Positions 24,259 through 33,654 of a stretch of 64,000 nucleotides of DNA are shown in pieces. Origin of the DNA: Atherinomorus stipes. Lineage: Eukaryota > Chordata > Actinopteri > Atheriniformes > Atherinidae. Both the position numbers and the translations under genes were made by a program. Within the stretch, counting starts at the first letter, position 1. Each line of letters begins with the position of its first letter. The stretch is taken from NCBI GenBank assembly GCA_023101725.1, contig JALJCO010001050.1, positions 310,001 through 374,000 of the forward strand, read 5' to 3'. Under the pieces are notes generated by a model. It was not told the DNA's origin and did no database searches. It saw only the letters and a list, made by a program, of their open reading frames with translations.

Positions 24259-24434
24259 CTTATATACCATGACACTTCAAAGGTGTGACATCAAAAGCCT
24301 TTTATATGCTCAATGTCTCTGTGATGTCATACGGAACCTAGTGTTGCTAGGCAACATCAGAATTTAGAAACTCTGAGCTCAGTCATGTTTGACCTGGTTT
24401 CCATGGTTTTCTCGGAACTCGTTTCCATGGTAAT
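24259..24434 (-). promoter_or_regulatory. Promoter of the coiled-coil gene: TATA box, CRE-like sites, three RFX X-box-like motifs
   Basis: On the minus strand, TATATAAGT (24258-24266) lies about 270 bp upstream of the ATG at 23988. Upstream are two TGACATCA CRE-like octamers (24286-24293 and, in the other orientation, 24322-24329). Then come a palindromic X-box GTTGCTAGGCAAC (24343-24355) and two GTTTCCATGGTNNT motifs (24397-24410 and 24421-24434). RFX factors bind such X-boxes in ciliary and spermatogenic promoters. Motifs are seen directly; function is inferred. Confidence 0.55.
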
Positions 24435-24516
24435 TTTTGCCAGAAATTGAGAAGTGATGTCATTTTTCCGAGCTTTTAATTTGTAATTCACAGAGGACCC
24501 CAAGATCCTAGATTTG

Positions 24517-24660
24517 AAGGTACAGTATGTAAGAATTACTGATAATTCATGGTAAAGATAAGTATTTTAAAGAAAGGATGTTTTCTTTCAAATGACTTCA
24601 TATTCCAAGCACTCTTGTCAATGTATGGTGGCCCTTAGTGGCCAAAACTCTCCCAGACAT
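24517..24660 (+). mobile_element. Fragment of the AGGTACA...TGTAAGAATTACTGA MITE family
   Basis: Matches the left end of the TTAA-flanked element at 33461 (AGGTACAGTATGTAAGAATT; TGTATGGTGGCCCTTAGTGG). The right terminus was not found here. Other copies are at 33461 and, inverted, at about 46735-47074. Confidence 0.65.
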
Positions 24661-25210
24661 TTCATCTGTGAGTGGATCACAGTGTAGCTCAGCAGCTACA
24701 GGCCGGTGGCTCTCACGTCTCCCCCCTCAAGCAGCGAAACACGCCTGATTAGAATTACACACTCTGTGCACAAACACTTAACTGGTTACAAAAAATCCAT
24801 CTCAGAAACTAGGACGTTGGGGTAGACTGCCCTCGGTCCACAGCAACGTAGGGATTATTCTGCCCTCAATAGTTGCCGTTCCTACCAACCTTACAAAAGG
24901 AAATGAAAGACTGAACTCGTAGACAGTCTATACTGTAACTCCAACATCTGCAACCTGTGAAACAATATAGAGGCCTAGTGCAATGTTGCTTTACCTCTTT
25001 CTACACCTCGCACTTTCCGTCTTTAACATCTTAAACAAATCAATATTTTTTTTTGTTTTATTTCCAGAAACAATCCAAAAGTAATATGTAACGAACAATA
25101 ACAGTAATCTTTTAAACTTATAGTTAGCAGTAACTTTCATGAATTACTGAACTCATGGCCTCCACCTAAATACTTTCACAGCCTGACAACATGTGAAACA
25201 GTGGGTTTTG
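24660..25210. other. No gene; between pol and the coiled-coil promoter
   Basis: Unique-looking AT-rich sequence. No env-like ORF and no clear polypurine tract follow pol. Confidence 0.5.
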
Positions 25211-25215
25211 AGTAA

Positions 25216-28200
25216 CTAAGTGTCCCTGTATCTGAGGGGAATTCTAACCATTCTGCCCCTGGATGTAACTTTGGAGCCTTTGCATGGAGTTGAACCCTCC
25301 ACCACCGGGCTCGACTGTCTCTGGACAGGGCTTTTGGCGGTGTGGTTAGAACTGACCCCGGGTGAAAGGGTATTGGTCGGTAGCACTGGGGAACTAGGTG
25401 ACTGCGGCCGACCTGGTTGAGCAGTGGGCTGTGGGACTGCTTGCAGGTGTCTCCTATTACGTCGCAGTACAGCTCCACCCTCTGTCTCCACCAAGTAGGA
25501 CCGTGGTTCTTTGCATGGGGCGATGACCTTTGCCTGGGTTTTCCACCCATTTTCCCCATCCAGCTTTATCCTGACGTCCTGCCCAGGTTGTAGCGTGGGA
25601 AGTGGTTTTGCAGAGTGGTGGCGATCATGGAAAAAGCGATAATCTGTTTTTGTCTGGCTGTCCTTCAGCCGAACCTGTTGTCTGTCCACTAGAGTAGTCT
25701 GCAACTTGTCCTCCAACGTCGGAAGTGTGGTTCTAATCTCTCTCCCAGTCATGAGTAATGCAGGGCTGATACCCGTGGCAGCACTTGGGGTTGCCCTGTA
25801 ACACATCAGGGCAAGATGTGGGTCAGGTTGCTTTAGGATGTGTTTAGCAGTCTGAACTGCTCTCTCGGCTGCCCCGTTGGACTGAGGGTAATGGGGGCTC
25901 GAGGTCGTGTGTGAAAATCCATACTCCTGGCAGAAGTCCTGAAACTCAGCAGATGTGAACTGAGCAGCATTGTCACTGACCAGTTCCAGTGGTATTCCCC
26001 ACCTAGCAAACATGCTCTTAAGTAGGCTGATGACATCACGGCTAGATATAGAAGGTAGCCGACCTATTTCAATGTCTCTCGAGTAATAGTCAGTCACAAT
26101 CAGATAAGTCCGTCTCTCAAACTCACATAGATCGGCTGCGATTCGCTGCCAGGGGCCCTCGGGCAGGGGCGTAGTCAGGAGAGGTTCGTGCCTCTGGGTA
26201 GGTTTGTTTTCGATACAGAACCTGCATGATGACACAGTCTGTTTGATCTCCGCACTGATGTTCGGCCACCACACTGCCATTCTAGCACGTGCCCGGCACC
26301 GTGTTAGTCCCTGGTGTCCTTTATGTAGATCCACCAACGCCTCGGCCCTCTGTGCAGCGGGAGTGACCAGCCGGTCTTGATATAGTACCAACCCTTCAGT
26401 CTCTGAAAGATGAGCTCTTGCAGAATAATAACAGTACAGAGACGGGGGTAGCATTGTTTGGTGTGGCCATCCGTTTTTGATGAAACTCGTTATCTGTTGC
26501 AGTTCCTCATCATGCTGAGTGGCCGCACGGATCTTGCAGAGTCTTTGTGATGAGACAGGTGCATTTGCCACAACTGACTCAACGTGCGTTTGTACTATGT
26601 GATCTGTGGTCTCCTCACTTGTATGTTTCTGTGGCCTCCTGGACAGGGTGTCTGCCACCACCAGCAGTTTTCCTGGAACATGTTCTGCTTCCACATTAAA
26701 CCTTAAAAGGCGCATCAGGAGCCTCTGGCACCTTGGAGGGGCTTTGTCAAGATCATACGTGTTCATGAGTGGCACAAGTGGTTTGTGGTCAGTTTGCAGG
26801 TGAAAACTGTCCATTCCCTGTACATAGCGTGCAAAACGCTCACATGCCCACACACCTGCCAAACACTCCTTCTCGATTTGGGAGTATCTCCTCTCAGTGT
26901 CAGACAGCGTGCGGGAGCAGAATGCCACTGGCTTTAGACCGTCATCATGTTCTTGTAGCAGAGCTGCTCCAAGGCCATAGCTGCTGGCGTCGGCGCTGAT
27001 GACTGTTTTGCGATTTGCATCGTAATATGCAAGTGCCGGGGCCGACACGAGCATGGCTTTAACAGCAGTAAACGCCTGTTCGTGTGTGTCGTCCCATACC
27101 CACTTGTTCTCTCTCCGCAGCAGGCTGGTGATGGGATGCAGTTTGGTGGAGAGGCCTGGCAGGAATCTCCCGACGTAGTTGATCAGGCCTAGAACCTGAC
27201 GGAGCTCCTCCACATTCGTAGGAGACTCCATTTGAGTGATGGCTTGCACCTTGGTCGGGTCTGGTTTTATGCCCTCAGCACTAATGACGTGACCAAAGTA
27301 CTGAATCTCTGGTTTGCTGAAATGGCACTTCGCTTTATTAAGCTTTAAGCCACTGGCCTTGATGGTCTTTAGTACCGCATTTAAGCGGTTGTTGTGGTCC
27401 TCTTGGGTTGCTCCATAGACAAGTATATCGTCCATCACTACGACGACACCCTCATGGTCCTCTAGCAGTGTGGATAACTGTCTTTGAAAGATTTCTGGAG
27501 CTGACGTGATTCCAAATGGCAGCTGTTTGAAGCAGAATCTACCGATGGGGGTTATGAACGTCGTCAGCCTTCTGCTGCCTGTGTCCAGGGGGATCTGCCA
27601 AAATCCGCATGAGGCGTCTGAGGTGGTAAACACTTTAGCCCCGGCCAGCTTCGGAGCAACGTCTTCCAAAGTTGGTAAGATGTAACGCTCTCGCTTCACT
27701 GCTTTGTTTAAGCGTTTCATATCAACGCACACTCTTACTTGATCCCTGTTTTTCTTCTCAACAGGAACCATTGGGGCGCACCAATCGGTGGGCTCAGTAA
27801 CCTCCTCTATTATGTCCAGGTCCAGCATACGCTTTAGTTCAGTTTCGACCTTAGCAAGGAGGGGGAATGGGATGCGGCGAGGCGTTGCCAGGCTGTAGGG
27901 CTCTGCGTCTACTTTCAGTTCTATTTTTACAGGGTCACATTTAAGCAGGCCAATTTCCCCAAAGACGTCACCGAGGATGTCTGCATCTATGTTGTTAAGT
28001 CTCTTGACCAACCCCATCCTCCTAGCGACACTTCCTCCCAGCAGGTTGTGGGCGTAAGGTCCCTTTATGACAGTGACCCAGAATCGATAGTTCTGTCCTT
28101 TAAGTTGACTTGTGGCCAGAAATTTGCCCACACATTGCACTTCCCCACCTGGGCTGGTGACGAGTGGCAGTTTACCCGGTGTGACCAATCTCGGGCTCTC

Positions 28201-28302
28201 TGGCAGTCTGTTGAATGCAGTCTGTGACATTACGGTGATGTCAGTACCCGTGTCGATTTTAATTCGACAATACAGCCGTTTACTGGCAACTCCACAAGCC
28301 AC
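25216..28302 (-). CDS. pol: Ty3/gypsy pol polyprotein (protease, RT, RNase H, integrase)
   Basis: Uninterrupted 1,028-codon ORF. Domains in order: aspartic protease active site DTGTDITVMS (residues about 18-27); reverse transcriptase with VVVVMDDILVYG (about 290-300; Met-Asp-Asp in place of the usual Tyr/Phe-x-Asp-Asp); RNase H (VISADASSYGLGAALLQ; LQTDHKPL); integrase zinc-binding HHCC segment (HKGHQGLTRCRARARMAVWW followed by CRFC); then the catalytic core with Asp in IVTDYYSRD, Asp in VSDNAAQFTS and Glu in NGAAERAVQTAKH. The full catalytic set and open frame suggest recent activity. It overlaps the zinc-knuckle ORF in another frame, so protease would need a -1 frameshift or the join carries an indel. 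No env-like ORF follows. Confidence 0.93.
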   Translation of the reverse strand: MACGVASKRLYCRIKIDTGTDITVMSQTAFNRLPESPRLVTPGKLPLVTSPGGEVQCVGKFLATSQLKGQNYRFWVTVIKGPYAHNLLGGSVARRMGLVKRLNNIDADILGDVFGEIGLLKCDPVKIELKVDAEPYSLATPRRIPFPLLAKVETELKRMLDLDIIEEVTEPTDWCAPMVPVEKKNRDQVRVCVDMKRLNKAVKRERYILPTLEDVAPKLAGAKVFTTSDASCGFWQIPLDTGSRRLTTFITPIGRFCFKQLPFGITSAPEIFQRQLSTLLEDHEGVVVVMDDILVYGATQEDHNNRLNAVLKTIKASGLKLNKAKCHFSKPEIQYFGHVISAEGIKPDPTKVQAITQMESPTNVEELRQVLGLINYVGRFLPGLSTKLHPITSLLRRENKWVWDDTHEQAFTAVKAMLVSAPALAYYDANRKTVISADASSYGLGAALLQEHDDGLKPVAFCSRTLSDTERRYSQIEKECLAGVWACERFARYVQGMDSFHLQTDHKPLVPLMNTYDLDKAPPRCQRLLMRLLRFNVEAEHVPGKLLVVADTLSRRPQKHTSEETTDHIVQTHVESVVANAPVSSQRLCKIRAATQHDEELQQITSFIKNGWPHQTMLPPSLYCYYSARAHLSETEGLVLYQDRLVTPAAQRAEALVDLHKGHQGLTRCRARARMAVWWPNISAEIKQTVSSCRFCIENKPTQRHEPLLTTPLPEGPWQRIAADLCEFERRTYLIVTDYYSRDIEIGRLPSISSRDVISLLKSMFARWGIPLELVSDNAAQFTSAEFQDFCQEYGFSHTTSSPHYPQSNGAAERAVQTAKHILKQPDPHLALMCYRATPSAATGISPALLMTGREIRTTLPTLEDKLQTTLVDRQQVRLKDSQTKTDYRFFHDRHHSAKPLPTLQPGQDVRIKLDGENGWKTQAKVIAPCKEPRSYLVETEGGAVLRRNRRHLQAVPQPTAQPGRPQSPSSPVLPTNTLSPGVSSNHTAKSPVQRQSSPVVEGSTPCKGSKVTSRGRMVRIPLRYRDT

Positions 28303-28583
28303 TTATTTTGTGGATCTGGCTGCTCGATTATAGCAGGCTTAGCGTTGGTTACTGCTCCGAGAAAAAACATATCATCCCCATCAGCTGGGTTGTTAGAAGC
28401 CACTGTCACCTCTTTCAGCATTTTTGTCTTGCAGGCTGCTTCGAAATGCCCCATTTTATTGCATTTTCGGCACCTCTTGTTCTTCGCTGGGCAGGGCTGT
28501 GTTTTCCCATGCTGTCTATTACAGCGAGAGCAGGAAACGGGACGTTTGGACTCACCGTACTCTTTTTTTTTTTTTCCTGCCAT
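28230..28583 (-). CDS. gag: Ty3/gypsy nucleocapsid region (zinc knuckle)
   Basis: The 117-codon frame contains CCHC-type and flanking cysteine motifs (CSRCNRQHGKTQPCPAKNKR; CRKCNKMGHFEAAC) and runs on to the start of protease (KWLVELPVNG), where similarity continues in the pol frame. An A-run (about 13 A on the minus strand) precedes it, so the upstream frame is uncertain. Normally this is the C-terminal part of the gag product; here it is cut off from the capsid part by the insertion at 28644-30121. Confidence 0.85.
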   Translation of the reverse strand: MAGKKKKEYGESKRPVSCSRCNRQHGKTQPCPAKNKRCRKCNKMGHFEAACKTKMLKEVTVASNNPADGDDMFFLGAVTNAKPAIIEQPDPQNKWLVELPVNGCIVELKSTRVLTSP

Positions 28584-28643
28584 TGGCCGGTTTCAGATTA
28601 GTTAAGACACTCTTACGCTGAGGTCCTCCTTAAGTCCTCTTAA

Positions 28644-30121
28644 AGGTGCCTTGTTTGGACGTTGCGTTTCCCAGATGCGCTCTTAACTCAGTAGTTTTAT
28701 TTTCAGGAACGGCCAGACCCACTCTTTCGACCCTTCTTTACGTTCCCCCTGCTAAGGGAACAACAGGCCCATCTACTGGTCACTTTTGGAAACGCACTAT
28801 TTCGGAAAAAAAAGTAGAAAATGGAAATTATTAAAAATGGACCTATTCACGGATCAGTTGTTGTATTTAGAGTCATGTTTTCTCACTCATGTCATAATGT
28901 CAATCATCTATGATGGAAGAAAACTGTAGTTACCGAGTGAATGACAGAAAATATTGTGGTTAAGTTTAATATTATGGCAAGATAGGCCTCCCTATACTTA
29001 GCTTACGTTAGATAAAGCTGTGGGTATCAACCACAGAAACAAAAACATTGCGGTAGGAATCGTCGCAAATTATCTATGAGGACTCCGTCATATTTACGCA
29101 TTTGTCAGCTGTTCATGATGAGATGCACCTGCTTCGCCCAATAAAAGCATGGCCATTTACGCATACCCGTATCAGACATCATGGCTGCTTTACAGCAAAT
29201 TTTGGTAGCAAACCAACAGCGTCGCCGTAGACGGAGTGACACTGTGTATGTACATGCTTTCATGCGCCAGCATTTCAGTCCTCTAGATGTGCTGTCAGAT
29301 CGCGCTATTCAGATGCGTTACAGGCTACCGCGCGACGAAATCGAGCGGATCATTCAAATAGTTGCTCCACACATCAGGAGGCCCACAAGGTGCAACTTTG
29401 CTCTGAGCCCAGAGGTGCAGTGCCTGGCTGCGTTGCGTTTCTACGCGGTGGGGAGCTTTCTGGAGGTAGTGGGGGATGGAACCGGACTCAGCAAGGCGCG
29501 TCAGTCGCGCACACTGCAAGGGCTGGATGGGGACATTTTCAGCGCTATTGATTGCCATGCCCTGGCCTTTGCTTCTATGTCTTTTCCCCCTTTGTCCCTC
29601 CAAAGAGAATGCTTTTTTTACCTGCCACTTCTTCAATCAGACTTGTGGCTACCTCTCCTCTGGCGTGAAGGCCGGAGAGCGCTTCATCCTCTTGGTGGGG
29701 TTCCTTCAGCCATTAGTAACAAATAGGTAGAATGACATTATTTATGGGGCATCTGTAAATTTCCAATCGCCTACACCTGTTTAGCACAATTTGGCCAATT
29801 ACACAATATACAATGGCTTTTCAATGAATATTTGCAATCACTGGTATCACATGCATATTTTTAACAGTTTGTCTTCTTGCACAAACACATAAACGTATAA
29901 ATGGGCAATATAGCGGGAAAATAACTCACACTAAATGAATGGTGTCGATCGATATACCTGACCTAATTGCTTTTTTAGCACCCCCGGAAGTGGATAGCTT
30001 CTGTTAGGACCTTCTAAAGATGTAGGTAGCCAAGACGTTTCTCAGGAAATAAGAACGCGGAAAGAAGAATCTGGGAAACGGGCGTACTTTGCGATCCTTT
30101 GTTGGGAAGGCTCCTGGGCCT
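28644..30121. mobile_element. TTAA-flanked element with a HARBI1-like fragment, inserted in gypsy gag
   Basis: TTAA stands at both ends (28640-28643 and 30122-30125) with matching termini AGGTGCC (left) and complement of GGGCCT (right). A second shared block, GTTTCCCAGAT, lies a few tens of bases inside each end. The insertion separates gag capsid from zinc knuckle. The right boundary is blurred because a TTTCCCAG...TTCTTCTTT block also occurs in the gag side, so it could lie up to about 25 bp further right. Confidence 0.65.
29181..29726 (+). pseudogene. HARBI1/PIF-type transposase-derived N-terminal fragment
   Basis: The first about 110 residues resemble the N-terminus of Harbinger nucleases: YRLPRDEIERIIQIVAPHIR, RPTRCNFALSPEVQCLAALR, FYAVGSFLEVVGDGTGLSKA. 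After that the sequence no longer follows the family and the catalytic DDE core is absent. Intact HARBI1-like proteins are about 350 residues, so this is a deleted, non-functional copy. Confidence 0.75.
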
Positions 30122-30125
30122 TTAA

Positions 30126-30803
30126 TCAAAGAAGAATCTTAACTGGGAAACGCGGCCATTGTCCGGAGTTATTGGCTCTTTTAGTCTGAAAATGTCGTCT
30201 CCCCTGAGCCATGCCGTCCACAGCGTGTTCCACCCGCAGACTGGCGCTCTGCTGCTTGATCTGTTCGCTCTGGCGTGCGATTTGAATGGCTTTTTCAAGC
30301 GTGAGGTCTGCCTTGAGCTGCAACTTTTGAGAAACATCCTGGTCCGATATGCCGATCACAGTCCTGTCTCGAATCTGTTCGTCTTTGGTCCCTCCAAACT
30401 CACAGTACTGTGCCAGCTCGTATAAGCTTCTAACAAACGCCTCAACCGGCTCGCCTTGTTTCTGCACTCTCTTGTGGAAGCAAGCTCTGTCGTGAATAAT
30501 GTTCCTTTTTGGCACGAAATGGTCGCTAAATTTCGTAATTACCGTCATGTAGTCAAGCTCTGGATGGGCCTCTTCAGTTTCGTCATCGATCTCTTCCTCC
30601 AGATTTTCCCCCTCATATGCAAAAGAGTCGTAGATAGCCTCCGCCTCTCTTCCCATGGCGTAGAGAAGCGTGTTAACTTGTACCTCCTCGCTCTCTCTGT
30701 CCAGCTTCGACGCCACCCTGAAATGGTCAAAGCGACGGTGCCACATAGGCCAATCCGCCGGGCGGGAGAAGTCGAAGGGTTCCGGTGGTCCGAACTTTGC
30801 CAT
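30126..30803 (-). CDS. gag: Ty3/gypsy gag capsid fragment
   Basis: A 225-codon ORF starting MAKFGPPEPFDFSRPADWPM at 30803, 26 bp left of the primer-binding site. It contains the conserved retrotransposon gag segment (WHRRFDHFRVASKL, FSDHFVPKRNIIHDRACFHK, GEPVEAFVRSLYELAQYCEF). It stops just before the TTAA-flanked insertion, so it lacks the zinc knuckle, which lies on the far side. Confidence 0.88.
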   Translation of the reverse strand: MAKFGPPEPFDFSRPADWPMWHRRFDHFRVASKLDRESEEVQVNTLLYAMGREAEAIYDSFAYEGENLEEEIDDETEEAHPELDYMTVITKFSDHFVPKRNIIHDRACFHKRVQKQGEPVEAFVRSLYELAQYCEFGGTKDEQIRDRTVIGISDQDVSQKLQLKADLTLEKAIQIARQSEQIKQQSASLRVEHAVDGMAQGRRHFQTKRANNSGQWPRFPVKILL

Positions 30804-30828
30804 ATCTTAAACAGTAGGCGTCCTGCCG

Positions 30829-30844
30829 GCCACTTCTGACACCA
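30829..30844 (-). other. Primer-binding site, tRNA-Leu(CAA)-like
   Basis: On the minus strand TGGTGTCAGAAGTGGC directly follows the LTR's terminal CA. It is complementary in 15 of 16 positions to the 3' end of vertebrate tRNA-Leu(CAA) including CCA (CCCACTTCTGACACCA). This fixes the LTR inner boundary and the strand of the element. Confidence 0.8.
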
Positions 30845-30985
30845 TGTCATGAACGGTTAGATTAACTCAGAAGTCAACGCGGACCACACTCGTGCAGCTT
30901 GTCTCACGCCACTTTATTGTAACAACGTGTGCAGAGGTACAGCGCATGCTCACAAGTCTACCATCTACGGAAGCCTGTTGTCACA
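30845..30985 (-). repeat. 5' LTR of the Ty3/gypsy element
   Basis: Starts TGTGACAAC and ends CATGACA on the minus strand, with AATAAA inside. The 94 bp nearest the primer-binding site are identical to 20286-20379. The outer limit rests on the TG start only. Confidence 0.65.
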
Positions 30986-30999
30986 TATCACCACACTGG

Positions 31000-32690
31000 T
31001 AATCCTTTTTTTTTATTATTTAAGAACATTAGCGCTTTAAATAAACTTCACCCTTTTTCATATTTCATTCTTTTGTTATTGAGATTTGGCAGGGGGGTTA
31101 ACTAATTGGGTGCATTCATTCAGTTGACTCATTTTGTCACTTCTTGTTTTTACTTTAAACTAATGTTTTTCATTTTGGTTGCCAGTTCCTGTTGGCCTGC
31201 TGCATGGGTGTGGCCAGGCCACCAAAGGAAAGGAGTCCCAGCTGCAGTGGATCTCCTCAATGGCACTGAGGCCTAATTGGACTCTTCCACTTGTTTTGAG
31301 AAGAGGTGTAGGAAGGGTTTAGGTTTTTCTATTTTGCTAGTTTTCTTTAGTTATTTTTGGACAGTTTAATTACTTATGTTCTCTTTTCTTCATAGGTTAC
31401 TGTTTGGTATTGTACAGATTAGTTTAGTCTTTTGTTGTAGTGTTGTTTAAGTCATTATATGTAATGTCCCCTTTTGTGTCAAAATGGCCTGATCAGCCAG
31501 TATATATGTTCCCCTTGTGTGTCAGTTTGGTAGGTCAGTTATTACTTTAGTTTTCTGTGTTAAGCTTGGTTTTGTTGACCTCTTTTATGGGCCCTGATTT
31601 AACATTTAATCTTAATTTTTTGGAAATGAATTTGTTACTTTTTCTCTAATTTCCCTGTGCTTCTCCGATTTTTCGGCTCGGTCCCTCACAATGTGACAAA
31701 AGAAAGATAAAAGAAGTTAAAGACGGTGGAAAGTAGTGCAGGGAATACAGATGTGAAGTTAGCTCATGCAGCTTTGTGTTGAGGTGCCATGTCACGAGCC
31801 TGAAAATGAAAACAAGATAGTCTGGACAAAAGTCTCTGGTTATCAAATTAAAGCTTGTCTTGATCAGCTAAACCTCCAAGCTAAAAATGTTAGGATGTTG
31901 AATCCACATGCCAGAAATCTGAAGAATGTCCTACTAAGGGGCATGGATGAAAGAGATTACACACTGTGTACAAGTGGTGTTTGTATTCTATTTTCAATAT
32001 TTGCACGGACAGTTTTATGCCTCTGAAAACTGTATTTATTTGTTCATGAGGAGTCACATTGAAGGTTTCAGCACATAGAAAAGTGCTCTACATAGAGCAC
32101 TCAGAGAGCTCAGACGTCCGCCAAGCAGCCCGTATCCCCCCATGCGGCCTGTCTCACAATGATAAACTTCCTGGATTCAGATGATGATCCAGATCAACAC
32201 CAAAACTCAAATCTGTTCTTTGTGTCATTATCAACGTTACAGCCATTTAGTTAAAGGTAGAATCCGAAGTCCCTCAAGCGTTTCTGTTTGCAAACAACAG
32301 CATTCAAACTTAGCGCTCCTCCCTCTCAAGCTAATGGCCGCCTCGTTCTAGCTAGATTCAACTTCAAGCTTCTCCTTCAGAGCTCAGAAGCGGGTGCAAG
32401 CCATTATTATTATAACTATTATTAACCCTGCTTTTCCAAAGTGCATTATTTGAAGCTCTTACCTTTTCTTCGGTGCATCCACGGTGTTTCCTTTCTTTCT
32501 TTCTTTTCCCTTAGAGTTCGAGCGACTGGAGTCTGCTCCGATCATGAGCTTATTTCCACAAAGCGTCATGCTCTTAGCTCTGTCATTGGCAGCCGATATA
32601 AACAGAAATCTCCACCCAGAAACGTCCCGACCAGACCAGAACAATACAAAAGAGCGAATTACAGGCAGGGGGAGAGAGAGTTGCGTTAAG
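31000..32690. other. No gene; one diverged repeat
   Basis: The stretch 31180-31640 is a repeat (AGTTCCTGTTGGCCTGCTGC; CCTGATCAGCCAGTATATA) that recurs inverted and diverged near 39240-39480 (ACTGGCTGATCAGACC). It may be an LTR remnant. The 86-codon plus-strand ORF at 31766-32026 has no recognisable domain. Confidence 0.5.
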
Positions 32691-32691
32691 A

Positions 32692-33300
32692 TAGACTGTA
32701 TATAATTACTGGAGTAGCTTCGGTCTCTTTGAATAGAGAAATGTGTAGGGGGGGGTGTCTTACGTCGCATCTTGCGGGTCAGTAGTGTACTGAAAATACA
32801 AAAATGGGAAGGGGGGGGGAAAAAAAAAAGGGAGGATGGGGGGAAAGGAAAGAGAAAAAGAAAAAAGAGGGGGAAAAAAGAAAGGCAAGGGGAGGGAAGG
32901 GAAAGAATGTAGATTGAATGGTAAAAAAGGGGGGGGTATGTATAAAAAAGAAAACTTAAAAAGAAAGAGGGGAAAGGGGGCTGGGGGGGGGGGGGGTTTG
33001 GGGCGGGAAGACAAAAAAAAGAAAGATAAAAAATAAATAAAAAGAAAAAAAAAAAAAAAAAAAAAAAAAATGAAAGAAAAAAAAACAAAATCATAGCAAA
33101 AAGGAAAAAAAGAAGAAAAAAAAAAAAAAAAAAATTTAAATGAGAAAAAAATTAATTTTTATGTGGGGGTGTGTTTGGAATGGGGGGTGTTTGTGGTGGC
33201 GGGCCGTGGGGGGGGGGGGAGATTACATTTTAAAGGGGGGGGGGTTCCTTGTCCGGGGGGGGCCCCCCCGTTCAAGCGCAGGGAGCCACGGCACCCAAGT
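32692..33300. other. Repeat 'B' copy that degrades into C-depleted low-complexity sequence (probable artefact)
   Basis: Starts like the repeat at 16591 but progressively loses C bases (GGACGTAGC becomes GGAGTAGC; CTTCCGGTC becomes CTTCGGTC). From about 32810 to 33240 it is nearly only A, G and T, with about 12 C in 420 bases, and ends in a run of eight G followed by seven C at 33255-33270. ORFs here are homopolymer shadows. Confidence 0.8.
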
Positions 33301-33654
33301 AGAAGCCCAAAGACAGGGTTTGAGATGGATTTCACTTGCTCAAATCTAACGTTTATTTTTTAGGAGGGGAACTCCGGACTATACCTTTAATGTTGGTGAA
33401 ATATTATTTTGACAGTACTGGATGTTCAGAACTAAAGATTGAATATGGAACCTTTATTAAAGGTACATTGTGTAAGAATTACTGACATCTACTGGTAAAC
33501 ATGGGAATTTGAAAGAAAAGAGGTTTTCTTTCAAATGACTTCCAAGCACTGTTGTGAATGTATGGTGGCTGTTAGTGGCCAAAATTTTCCCAGACGTAAA
33601 GATGTTTTCATCTGTGAGGGGATCCAGTGGTCTCAGATGTAGCTATGAATGTAC

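Larger units (their letters stand above)
20286..30985 (-). mobile_element. Ty3/gypsy LTR retrotransposon with interrupted interior
   Basis: Minus-strand order: LTR (30985-30845), primer-binding site, gag fragment, foreign insertion, zinc knuckle, protease-RT-RNase H-integrase, then 4.8 kb that includes the unrelated coiled-coil gene, then a 94-bp segment identical to the LTR's 3' part. The right LTR would start TGTGACAAC and end CATGACA (141 bp). The two outer flanks do not share an obvious 5-bp duplication. Whether the left LTR segment belongs to the same insertion is unproven. Confidence 0.6.

Noticed and set aside
32459..33094. Long minus-strand Phe/Pro-rich ORF
   Set aside because: It reads through the C-depleted homopolymer region, which is probably an artefact; no domain.
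32821..33160. Polypurine tract able to form a triplex
   Set aside because: The purine bias tracks with loss of C relative to an intact sister repeat, so it is better explained as a sequencing artefact.
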